Origin: Branchiostoma belcheri
Taxonomy: Eukaryota > Chordata > Leptocardii > Amphioxiformes > Branchiostomatidae
Assembly: GCF_001625305.1 (NCBI RefSeq)
Contig: NW_017804254.1
Span: forward strand, 457,501 to 521,500
Length of the DNA stretch: 64,000 bases
Direction of reading: 5' to 3'
Shown here: positions 10,259-21,096 of the stretch, in pieces
How the letters are laid out: each line of letters begins with the position of its first letter
Position numbering within the stretch: position 1 is the first letter of the stretch
The notes under the pieces: generated by a model
Database searches by the model: none
Told to the model about the DNA's origin: nothing
What the model saw: only the letters and a program-made list of their open reading frames with translations
Position numbers and translations under genes: made by a program

Positions 10259-12690
10259 CTATTAGTTAAAATAATAAATAGTATAATAAAAATAGTATCA
10301 TTAGCTGAATATAGTTACAACTTACTAGTTATTTACGAAGAAACTTACAGACAAACAACGTAAGACACCAACTGTGAACTGTACAGAATACTGTTGGTAG
10401 AAACTGTATGCCATACATGTATTACTAGTAGATTCAGATGTAACACCGTTATGTTGAGGCACATGCAAATATCGTTCTCGTTCGTGTTACTTGAGCTTAA
10501 TGCGTTGTTCTGATGACGACGGCTGTTAACGTAAATAATACTGTGATCATGTTGAAGAATAACCGAGTCGTGTAATTAATGTGTCACTATGATTGTATGT
10601 ATACATGCACATGTACGTATGCGGCTACTCCGAGGATATGAATGCCAGTCCCAGCATGAAGTTACCTGGGATATAATCTACTTTGTGTATATTCTACAAC
10701 AAAGCCCACCCTCCAATCCCCTAGTACTCCACCAGTCCACATTTTCATGGTGTGTGAATCAAATCTGCGTCTCTGACCACTATCAACGTCATATCATAAC
10801 TCAAGCATACGCTATATAACCAACGCAATTTGTTTAATTCAAATGACAGCAACTTAATTGTAATTTGACGCTGATGAAGTATTGATGGACCAAGTACCCT
10901 GGTGACTAGTATGCTACCATTCCTATGGTGATGAGCTACTTCATCCAAAGATGGGAACATAACACAGTAAAAGATACAGTACATGTATTTTTTTATTTAC
11001 ATTTTTACAATTTCTGACAAAACTAGTATACAGTACTTCAACACAGGAGTGTCAGCGATTTCCAAGAGATTGCAGCAGACAAGAAGGTCGCACTGACCAC
11101 CTGACAGAAATCAGTCAAAACAGACAGGCTGATAACATTATTTTGTTGGGTACCTTACTACATTGGCACCCCCTGATTCAAATAATTACATTAAAATACT
11201 ATGTACATATCTATGGACAAACCAATGAACAATTTCTATGATCAACAAATATGCACCGTTTTGGAGAAAGGCTTTTCACTTAAAAACATCAAACTAATGC
11301 TACTGTTACTGATATAATGCTCAAGACATAAATTGCTATGGGAGTTTACTTTTGCCTAAAACACTATCCCTGTTCATATCCCTGTGACCCTGTCCCTTTT
11401 CTTTCATCTGGAAAATAACAGGATATTTAGAACTTCGCAAGATGATCATAAGATGTTTCTTTTTTTGTCTGGACTAGTTAGTATTTTATACCAAACATTT
11501 GTGGAGAACATCCACATTGAGCACTTGACAGCTACAAGCTTCCTACAGTACAACATAGCAACAGCTTCCTTTACATGTATTCATACACTTTATATTTACA
11601 CTGTCTAAAATGCACCTTTAAGATGTTGATTACAATAACTATAGCTGAAAATAACAGCCAAAAAGAAAAGCTGAGCTTGTGATGCTGACTGAGTATAAAC
11701 AAATCTGCACGATCTGTATTCAAAAGGAAACTAGCTTTTTAAGTAGGAACATGGTTTGATACATGGTAACATGCTTCTGTTGGGGAATGGTTCGTATCTC
11801 TTAACAAGTTAGGCCTAGTAAAAAAATGGTGTGTTTCCTGTTTCGGTCCTGAAAAAAATATGGGTCAATAGGTAGGGATTATCTTTTTCTCCCCTTTCTT
11901 TTTTTTATTAGACTTTGGCGACCTCTAGTGAGCCAACTTACACAATACAGTAAAATTTGCATGAGGCCTCTCTATATTTTCAATGTCAGTGTTGGAAAAC
12001 CGATTGTACGTTTCATCACTCGTGTCAGATCATGGGGCTAGAAAAATGCAGGGACCTCCCTAAACAATGGAGCAGTGGAGCTCCTCCACCCAGTCCTTAT
12101 CTCAGCTCCACCCTGTTAATTTTCAAAACTAGTGTTTTTACACCCTTTTCCAGGGTTCTTTGGTCAAATTTACCGATATTTCGCACCCTCCTCCATTCTG
12201 TCCTAAATTTCTGGGGAGATCCCTGAAATGTATGTCCCTTGCAAGGGTTCACCCCCCAAAAAAGGGCTAGGGTCGGCAGTTGTTTCTAGGCTCAGTCGGG
12301 AAACAGGAAACAAAACATTTGTTTTCCTAGGCCTTACAGAATAAGGAGGTATTAAAAATTCAGTCTGGTGTTTTGAGTTAACGGAGAGTTCTATAAAGCT
12401 TGTCTGTTCCAACTTTGTGAAACTTCTGTGCATGCTTCAACTTTGTAAACCTTTTGTGTCCCAACTTTTTATGCCTTTTGTGTTCTAACTTTTTAAACCT
12501 TATGTATTCAAACTTTACTTCAAATATTGAACTACTGTTGCACATTCAAGAGCCAATTTGACAGAAAACATTCACATAGACTAGAGTCACTAGACACACA
12601 TTGAGATATGTATATACAAGCTATACATTGAACTGTGACTGGATGGGTTGTTTGCACGATACACTAGCCAATAATTTACCAGGTTGCTAC
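10259..12690. other. Convergent intergenic region and probable KMT5 3'UTR
   Basis: This lies between the stop of the small novel gene (+) and the stop of KMT5 (-). It is AT-rich with no convincing exon. Part of it must be the KMT5 3'UTR; a minus-strand AATAAA can be read near 10990, but I cannot choose the true cleavage site. It contains a dispersed repeat at 11985-12345 and (ACTTTTT)-like degenerate repeats at 12400-12510 (CAACTTTGTGAAACTT and similar). Confidence 0.45.
11985..12345 (+). repeat. Dispersed repeat family (GGGAAACAGGAAAC), copy 1
   Basis: The words GTTGGAAAACCGATTG, TTTCATCACTC, GTGTCAGATCATGG, CCTTGCAAGGG and GGGAAACAGGAAAC are followed by TTTTCCTAGGCCT. They occur in the same order at 19465-19660, and in reverse orientation at 52880-53060. 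Partial words recur near 11840 and 53250. It is non-coding and of unknown class. Confidence 0.65.
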
Positions 12691-15600
12691 TCAAGGGCCA
12701 CTCTTTCCGTTCACTTCTCGGTTTCTGGATGCCAAATCGATATCAATGGAGTCGTTGCCGACAATCAGTCGCAGTTTCTTGGCCCTACTAGCGACACACT
12801 CCTCGGAGCAGCACTCACTTCCACCACTACACTTCCTCCTCCGGGTAGTAAATCCTGGCCCTTGACCTGTGACCCCTGAACTGTCCCTGAACTTTGACCC
12901 TCGACCCCTAGTAGCCCCTGAACTGTCTTTGAACTCTTGGTCCCTGGATGCTTCCGAAATGTGATTATAATCTACTCTAGTGACCCCTGAACTATCCTTG
13001 AACTCTACCCCATGACCTAAACTGTTCCTGTCTCTGCCATAGAATTGTGAGGGTGCCAGACCTAGCTCCGTGATACCTGGGGGGTTTCCGCCATTCTGTT
13101 CCACTTGGAACTCCCCATTTGGCCGACAAAGCTTGATTTTCAGCTTAGGACGGCCAGTGGCAGAGGTATTTGCACTTGGCTTAGTGTTGCTTGTGCCTGG
13201 ACCTGTAGCATCGGACGTTCTGCCTCTATCAGACACTTCACTCTCAGCCCCACAAATAGCCTCTGTCCTTCCAATGATTTCTGGGTAGTTTCGATTGCGT
13301 AGTCTGATGGTTACTTTAGGTAGCTTCCCGTTCTCTGTAATCAACTGGGAATCGTACTTAGTTCTGTTAGGTGAAAATTTCCTGCCATTCACGTCTGTAC
13401 CATTCCTCCTGGCTTCCCGTCTCCTCCTTCTCCTCTCCTTAGCAGCTCTTTTCTTCATCTTCTCCACAGCAGCTGCTGACAAGTCTGTAGCACAGCTGTG
13501 GTCTTCTGGGACAAAGTCTTCACAGTCGGAACTTGAGCTTTTCTGATCTGCTTGTGACGTCTTAGTGGCTAAGTCTGTCTCCTTCTGAGGTATCAAGGAA
13601 GTGTCTGTAATCAGCTGTCCCCTGTCTGTAATCACTTCCATGTTTTCATCCTTGTGAGTTCTCAACTTTGGAGGGGACACAGAGCGTTTCCTCCCGACCT
13701 GTCTCTTCCTAGATGCCGCAGGCATAGACATAACTCTACTGAGGACACCTTCTTTACCAGTAGCAGCATCCAGCTTGTCAGGCACTGAGGAATTGCCTAC
13801 TGCGGACAGCCTCCTTCGTGTTGTCCTCCTTCCCCTTTCCCTCAAACTGAGAGAAGTCAGGTTTATTGAACCGTTCATTTTTTCTGGGAGGACGCTTCTC
13901 GTCAAGACTACCTTGGCTTCTGGAATCTTGATCCCCTGTGCTTCTAGAAGTTCACGGTCGTACTTTGTTATCTTGTATGGTCCGCTCGTGTTTACATCAA
14001 TGCTGCCGCCCAAGGCCCTTCTTGAACTCAACTTAGAGTTCCTTGTGGAGGCTTTGTCACTCATGTTGCAGGTAGCTGAAGCACTGCTGCCTTTGCGGAG
14101 ACGTTGTATTCTTTTGTCGGTTTCCCGTAGCCCGTACTTGGTGTTGTGGACTTTTTCCTTGTTCCCTTCTTTGGAAGCAAAAGCTCCTGTCCCTCTCCTG
14201 GGTAACAAAGTTAAATTTTTGTTACTATAAGTACTTATCCAAAAAAGAAAAAAAGAAAAAAGAAAAACTAAGAAACACCTTCCAACAGGCAATGTATATT
14301 CTCTATTTACCATACTTAGTAGTGCCATCATCTTTGACAAAGAGATAAGAATGTAACATGCATACATACAAGACAATTACCACATTTCAATTCACCTTTC
14401 TAAAGCAGAAATGCATAAATGTATTTTATCGTAAGTCTCACCTTTCACAGGTCTCACACTCGCAGTAAGAGTTGTCGTCACCAAAGAAACTCTCTCCGTA
14501 GTAACACGTGATCTCCTCCCCGGCCTCGATGTCTCTCAGGACCTTCACACACGCCGTGTCACGACCGGTGGACACAAACTGGGAAAAAAAGAGAACAACT
14601 GTCCTGATAAAGTAATAAAGTAGATGTGATTGGCTTAATTGTGGTGAACAAGATGAGGAACACATGTATTGTTGATCATGTCCACATCATGGTTGCCATC
14701 AACCTACTTTGAACTGTTTTAATTTTCTTATGAATGATTCTGCATACCGGTAAATCAAACTCCTACTAGTATATATAACAAGGTTTTTTTTCATATTACT
14801 CCAAGTACTTTTCATGCTTTTCAGGACACTCTGATGGTAAGTGAGTATGTTTGGAATTACTTACCTTACAATTTGATCTGCAATCTGCAAAATGAAAGAA
14901 AATTTGTCAAAATTGGTGGTACCAGTCAAAATAACTAATCTGCTGATCGATATTATTTTGTGTACTTGAATTTAAGTATCATAATGTAATATCAAGTGAC
15001 TATGCATGTTGCAAGTACAGCCTTAGTTTATATACTATATTACTACAACAAATCAGGCCTCGAAATTAACTTTTCTTCCTATTGTCTCAGCACTGTCACA
15101 AAAATAAATTTCAATTGTCCCAAAGTGAGGATGAACTGTCCCAACCTGTTTTTTTTAGAAGTACATGTACTGTAAGACTTCAACTTGAAGTCAACTTTAT
15201 ATAGCTTATGTTCACTCCCAGGTGCACCATTGCAGAGTAGACTGGAAATTTGGGGGAATTTTCTGGATCCAAACAAAAGCCGGGACGTGTGCCTGATAAA
15301 CAAAAGAAGGGCTGACATTCTGATGTTATTTCTCTATTGTCCCAAAAATGTCCCAAAGTGTCTTTTTAGTTGTCCCAGCCTAAATTTTAGTGGTCAGCGG
15401 CCATTGGACCACCTTTAATTTCAAGCCCTGCTACTACAGCAAATATTACACCACTATCACATAATAACATGAATATTCCGTGAACATGACAATGTCATGT
15501 ACCGTGGTTGATGAAGGCAGCCGGTCCCAGCCACAGCTGTGCACAGTTCTTGCGTGTGGAGAACATGACGCTGAAGTCGTTCACCCCCGGCTGCAGCAGC

Positions 15601-18600
15601 TGGTTCTCCTCCTCTGCCGTTATCTCCGCAATACAGCCAACCAGCATGGGGATCTTCTCATTCTTAGTCCTGGGATCACAGAAACAGAAACGTCATCAGT
15701 TTGTTTGTTTGTTTGTTTTATTAGCATCTCCATTAGGTTGATTTGGTCATTTAATTTGATTGACATTTGACTTGTGTATGCATGAATTTACATCTGTTCT
15801 CTAGCATACGGTAAATCGTTTACAGCAGCTGCAAAATGAGCAAATATTGGAAAATGATACTTATGTAGAATGCCAAAATCAATTCCAAAGGTAAAGAAGG
15901 AAATGTGAAGAAATGAAAATGAGTCTATTATTCACCACTCTGTGTAATTATTTGTTCAACATTCATGAAAATGTAGATTTTATAATGAAGGGAACTTCGA
16001 GAAATCTTGTTTCTTGAAGTTTTCCTTCATAAGACATCACCACTCTGAAGAATATACCATCTGTGCAGAAACTGTTTAGCTTTAAGGTGGTCCAGAAGGA
16101 TAGCTGAGGCATATTTAGAAATACTACGAACTCTATCTGATATGGTAGTCTTTTGGGTCTATTTTTATAATTTTCTTTCGTCTTGTCACTATGACCACAT
16201 TTTGGCCGCCAAATTGACCGCCAAATTGTGCATTTTTTTCACGCTCCAGCCAGGCCCCAGTGGGGGTGTGCACATTATTTTTAAAAGCTACTCCGCCGCT
16301 CGACCAATCAGGCTCGCTGGTCATTACGTAAACTGAGAGCTTCACTTTCATAATTTTTGGGAAGGGAAAAGACACTGGAAAAGAGAGTTTTACTGAGCGT
16401 TTGATGTCAGTTGTTTGCAAAACGTTTTGGGTAAAAACCTGCCAAATGCAAAGAATAATAATTTTCTGAAAACACAAGCCGTTTCCATTGTTTATCACAC
16501 TTCGTATCGGCAAAATGTTGTCAAGTTGCAACATACAACCAGAGATATGCAGCCACACAAATCACCAAAAACGCCAGAAATAATCTGACAACTTCCTATA
16601 TAAAAACATTCGACTGCCAAAATAAACGAAGCTGTCTGCTTTGAGCCACAAGTTAGATCTTGGTTTAGTTATGAGCGGCCTGGCGGACCGGGTCACTGCA
16701 TGCATAAAGAGCCGCGCTTGCTAGTTCATACTCTGTACTCGGCCGTCATTATGCGGCGTTATCCTTTGTGTTCTTTCATGATTTTCACAGACAACTCATT
16801 AAGTAATTTTCTACCGAATAAAAACGCGTGTCTACCTGTGCACTGTCTTATTATTCTGAGTTTGTATCGACTGCAACACGTTTGTAACTACTAAACGTTA
16901 ACGTTACGTTCTAGTGAACAGACATGATAAGAACGACTAGTAATTTTTATAAAATCTACGTTTTTATTAAAAAATACGATACTTACAAACTTCAGCAGAA
17001 TTTTTACATAATCTTACGGTAACTGCTAACAATAATCTTTTACGATTTACAGCATACAGCAAATAGTAGCCGCTTACAAAAAAAATCAGTTCCAACAGAT
17101 ATTTACAGAGATAGTCCGTACTTTTCAGATAGAACATAGAACGTCGTGCGTGAAAATTATTTCCACAAGTCTAGGACAACGTGCAACGTTAATTCACATA
17201 ATCAACAAAATTATACTCGCTCATAATCCCATACCACGTCCGGGCAAGCTTTTTTTCCAGGGCTATCTACTCCGGTATCGCGCGATAACTTTTCAGTGTT
17301 GTGATCTTGCTGATCGTCAATCTCCTCTGGGGGTAGGCCTAAAAAACAAGTCCGTAACTCCAGAATACCCCTGCAGATTTGCTCCAATAAGGTCTCAGAA
17401 TAGTCCATAAACCTTCATCTGCAAATCTACGTAGGATACGGCCGTGAAAAAGATCGTCTACCGGCCCAAATGCTGGCGCAAAGCGCACAGCTTTCTCCGC
17501 TCGTAAACAAGCCACGCCATCCGCCATTTTGGGTGAGTCACGTGACCCCTACTCGCGCGAAATCTTAGCGTTCTTTTTGGCTGTTCTTTTTACTGGACAT
17601 ATCCCCGGCCTGTTTTTCCAAATAGCGCCGCAGTAAGCTAAATACAGCGTGCTGACAGGCCAATGACCCATTTTTCGGTGGGAGGGATGGGCGCCCTTGG
17701 AATGGCGCAAAAAATTGGCGATTTCGGCTTCTTTCGGGCTTCAAAATGGACATTATGTAACCCCTACGACATATACAGCATTTTAAGAATGAAACTGTGG
17801 AAAAAATGTTCATGGAAAGAGACAAAAAGGTGGTATTTTTTGAAAGATAAGCTTATACGAGGAAATCGTATGCGAGGCCGACACACTGCGCCGCTTTATA
17901 TGTTGGGGAGGGGTGCTGGCGCATGGCACTGTTGACATTTACGAAAAAAAATTCATAAAAAATCAACACTTTGAGATATTAAAAAATGCTCGCATACGTT
18001 TGTTCCTATTACTAGTGTGTGCCTTTCAACAAAATATGGTGAATAAAAACCAAAGCGCTGGCCAGAAAAATCGATTTTTCTAAAAAGGGGGCGTGGCTCA
18101 TAACTCGAGATGACGTCATGATTACGTCATCAAAATTTGCATAAATTATCATCTTGCACTAAGGTACTCACACAAAAAAAATCAATGACCATAGGTAATC
18201 CTAAGTAGTATTTTTAGGATGTCCCCAAAGTCCTCAGCCACCCTTCCATACCACCTTAAGAACTCACCAAGCCTTGGTGGCCAGAATCTTAGCTCCATGC
18301 TTTTCCAAGGAGTACCTGTCACAGGGGACTACCTCAAACCCAGCATCAGGATGGAACATGTGCAGGTAACGGACAACCTGGGAACAAGGTAAGATTGTGA
18401 AAGTCTTAACAACACATGCATTGACAAACATGGTGAACATTATCATGGAAGTTCATCTGTGTTGGTAGTAATCATAGTACGATGCTGAACTTTATTCCAA
18501 CACAATAGTACACAAGGATCAAATTTTCAATGACTATTGTCGCCTTCATCAGGATAAGTAATGACCAATCACTTCCGAATGTTATCTGAGAGAGTTACGG

Positions 18601-19842
18601 ACAAATGTGCCATTCACACGAGACTTTATGGATATGTGACGTCAGCAACTGCTCCAATGTGCCAGGCCGTGGTGAAAATTAATGATTGTCGGAAAACTAC
18701 AACCTCTAAACAGTAAAAAGAGAGGACACTATGCTACTTAGTGTACAGATGCCCATACTGTGACTTACATGTGATTTGAATATCTTCTTCTGGTGCTGAG
18801 TCTTGTGCTGAAGGTACTTCCAGATCCACTCCCCCTGGGTCAGGTCTGTGAAGGCCTTCTCCGTGTTCCCAGACTTCCGCATGTTCTCCAGAATCTGTTT
18901 GTGGTCCTCACTCTTTCCCGGACGCACTGGGCGAAACCTTATGTGTACAAAGAAAATCTTACTATGAGTAAAAACCAGATGATGGATCAGCATGACAGAT
19001 TTAAAAAACCAGGCGCTATATAAACTCCACAGCCCACATCGCTTTGTTTACAACTGCCTTTTAGAGACAAAGTATTCTTTTGTAAGATAATGGTACGAAT
19101 AACTAGATGTTAAAATTTGCATATAAGATAACAAGGAGAGGGCAAAAGTACTACACTTAAATCTAGTTGTATAAATACATGCACTTACCGTCTGTACAAG
19201 GGTGTAGGGCTACAGATAGTAAGAGAAGTGTTGGAGTGCATAGGTAAGGAAGAGAGATGACAAGATAACTAAGAAGTAACAGTCAAGGGAACAAAGTCTA
19301 AGATACATAGTAGTGGCTATCATTAGTCAGAAAGAGGCTGTGCAAGTGTGAGAATACAAGGTCAGATTGGTAATGTTTTTCATTGAAATACAAGTTCTTC
19401 TATTTCAACCAATGTACGATTAAAACATGTACAACGTAAAACTTGCATGACAACAATTATATTTTCCATGTTGGAAAACCAATTCGATAACATTTCATCA
19501 CTCAGGTGTCAGATCATGGAGCTAGTAAAGGTTGATCAGCTCGAAATATTTATGTTCCTTGCAGGGGTCTGCCCCCCAAAAAAGGCTTGGGTCAGCAGTT
19601 TTTTCTAGGGTTGATTGGGAAACAGGAAACACAACATTTTTTCCTAGGCCTAATGGAGAGCCCAATAAAACAAACAAACAAACAAACCTTGTGTTCATTT
19701 TGTGAGTCATGAAGCCCAGGTAGGGGTCCAGGACTATGGAGGTCGCCAGGTCGTCGTTCTCGCACAGTTCCCGCGATGACATCCCCGTGGACGGCGCCGT
19801 GCGTGGTGGTGGAACATGCTGGCTTTCCTCCTCCACTACCAT
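12691..19842 (-). CDS. KMT5B: Histone H4 lysine-20 N-methyltransferase, SUV4-20 type
   Basis: Seven coding exons on the minus strand: 19842-19688, 18937-18769, 18377-18268, 15669-15503, 14884-14865 (a 20-nt microexon), 14578-14442 and 14197-12691. They join to 2265 nt (754 aa) with every phase matching. The N-terminus contains [20 protein letters not shown] and [10 protein letters not shown], the signature of SUV4-20H proteins. The SET domain spans about residues 110-250, with FINHDC (the S-adenosylmethionine-binding motif, split by the microexon), [23 protein letters not shown], and the zinc-binding CECETC. The approximately 500-residue C-terminal tail is low-complexity, basic and poorly conserved, with three degenerate FKDSSG(V/A)T repeats near its end. 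The enzyme di- and trimethylates H4K20 in heterochromatin. Vertebrates have two copies (KMT5B/KMT5C); this is probably the single pre-duplication gene, so the symbol is approximate. It is transcribed away from RTF2 through a shared promoter. Confidence 0.93.
14865..14884 (-). other. KMT5B: 20-nt microexon of KMT5 encoding part of the NHDC catalytic motif
   Basis: Acceptor TTTTGCAG, exon ATTGCAGATCAAATTGTAAG, donor GTAAGTAA. It supplies D-C-R-S-N-C-K between FINH of the previous exon and FVSTGRD of the next; without it the frame shifts and the SET active site is lost. Codon phases fit exactly (1 in, 0 out). Confidence 0.93.
15054..15430. mobile_element. hAT-like MITE with CAGGCCTCGAAATTAA ends
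   Basis: Inverted ends CAGGCCTCGAAATTAAC and TTAATTTCAAGCCCTG flank 377 bp with internal inverted words built on TGTCCCA. It lies in a KMT5 intron. The CAGGGCTCGAAAT type of terminus is also seen at 42474-42843 and as a fragment ending at 52364. I see no perfect target duplication here. Confidence 0.6.
16082..18259. mobile_element. 2.2-kb TTAA-flanked transposon with inverted ends, in KMT5 intron 3
   Basis: TTAA at 16082-16085 and 18256-18259 flank inverted termini. The left is GGTGGTCCAGAAGGATAGCT; the right, read on the minus strand, is GGTGGTATGGAAGGGTGGCT. Both continue with GAGG and, after a gap, AAATACTACNA. A TTAA target points to piggyBac or Kolobok superfamilies (known from those families). 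No complete transposase is seen. Inside, on the minus strand, a CpG-rich promoter-like stretch with CAAAATGGCGGATGG starts an ORF of 62 aa at 17527. A second frame, starting at 17408, continues it for 65 aa after an apparent one-base frameshift. The element ends 8 bases inside the intron, next to the donor of the exon at 18268. Confidence 0.7.
19465..19665 (+). repeat. Dispersed repeat family (GGGAAACAGGAAAC), copy 2
   Basis: Same word order as 11985-12345: GTTGGAAAACCAATTCG, CATTTCATCACTCAGGTGTC, AGATCATGGAGCTAG, TTCCTTGCAGGGGTC, GGGAAACAGGAAACACAAC. It lies directly downstream of the first coding exon of KMT5. Confidence 0.65.
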
Positions 19843-19984
19843 TGGTCAACCTTAAGAAAATAAATAAACAAATGAATAAGACCTATCAAATAGTAAAAAA
19901 GACTACTACATGTATTACCATTACAATTTTTAAAATAAAAATTATATCATTTTCACCTGTCTACCCTCTTTTGCATGAAATGCA

Positions 19985-20105
19985 ACATGAAAAGCCGGTG
20001 ATAGTTTGTTGATTTGCCTATCAATAATTTGCATGTCTTCAAATAATTTGCATTCATATAAATATTATAATGTAAACAAAAACAGCGATCGCTTGTATGG
20101 TTGCA
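19985..20105. repeat. Dispersed AT-rich repeat (GATTTGCCTATCAATAATTTGC family), copy 2
   Basis: It shares GATTTGCCTATCA, ATTTGCATGTCTTCAAA, ATGTAAACAAAAACAGCGATCGCT with the copies at 3099-3222 and 34086-34216. It lies in the 5' intron of KMT5. Confidence 0.6.
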
Positions 20106-20597
20106 CGCACCAAAACAAAAATATTTTGCACTGTTTCAGGATAATTTTGTTTCTTTGGCAGTTCCACAAAGAATTCTCACCCTTTCTGTGATTTAGTTGC
20201 AACTGTTTCTATAGACTATGTTATTCAATAAATCGTTGCTGAATGAAGCAGACAAAAAAACTACGCCCCCCTCCCCACAGACCATTTAGACACATCGACG
20301 GTTCAAAGGTTACACGGCCTGACTACACAAAATTTTCCGCCCGCCCAAACCTGATGAAATTATGTCACAGCAAACAAATTCAAATCATCACGCAGAAGTC
20401 ATCGAGACTAAAGAAAGAAAAAGGAAAGGAGCCAAACAGGAGGTACAAAAACTTGCGAAATCAATACTGACGGGGAATCAATTCAAAGCGTTGTAAAAAT
20501 TTTATGGGATGAAATTTTTTTGTCTTGTGACAGGAGATATGAACGATCGGGTTCATCGGTGCCGCCGTAAAACTGATCCTACCGGTTCTAGACTCAC

Positions 20598-20770
20598 CTT
20601 GGTCGGAAAAAATCTCCCCAGAACGTCAGAAAGAAACCCCTTGTAACGATCAAACGCGGCGGCGGTTGGTGTTTTTGAGGTTTTCCTGGTAGAATCCGCC
20701 CATAAATGCAGACAATCTCTTCAAATGTTACAAATTTTCGAGGGCGAAAATGGCGACGGCGGATCACACC
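20598..20770 (-). other. KMT5B: Probable 5'UTR exon of KMT5
   Basis: A minus-strand donor GACCAAG|GTGAGT fixes the exon end at 20598. It would splice to the acceptor TTTTCTTAAG before 19850, eight bases upstream of the KMT5 start codon. The exon start is not defined; it probably lies in the ETS/YY1-rich stretch near 20750-20800. Confidence 0.55.
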
Positions 20771-20800
20771 CGGAAAACATGGCGGTACTTCCGCTTGTAG
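20740..20800. promoter_or_regulatory. Bidirectional promoter core between KMT5 and RTF2 with YY1-like and ETS-like sites
   Basis: Two AANATGGCG words (20747-20755 and around 20777-20784) match the YY1 start-site element. ACTTCCGC at 20787-20794 (minus GCGGAAGT) matches an ETS/NRF2 site. The combination is typical of TATA-less housekeeping promoters. The RTF2 start codon is about 300 bp to the right and the KMT5 5' exon abuts on the left. Confidence 0.6.
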
Positions 20801-21096
20801 AAAATAACTCTAGAATTATTCTCCACAAGCTCTTATCACATCATCGTATCTGTCTGCATAAATATGTCCACTAATGTTCAAGTATTCTTTTGCAAAAAAA
20901 TCTGACAATTTTGTCTCTATTTTCGGAAAATGTTTAATTCTGATATTCAGCGTACTGATATCAATTGAGTCGGTGCTGTATGATTTTGGTCACATGACCA
21001 ACCCGACTAGTTGCACCAGAAGCTGGGACAGGAAAGTCTGGAAAATTCCAGTCAGTTTTCTTCTAAATTACCTCGAGAATTTGAACCAAAAACAAC

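Noticed and set aside
16133-16558. 141-aa minus-strand ORF in the TTAA element
   Set aside because: Low-complexity translation with no motif; taken as chance within the transposon.
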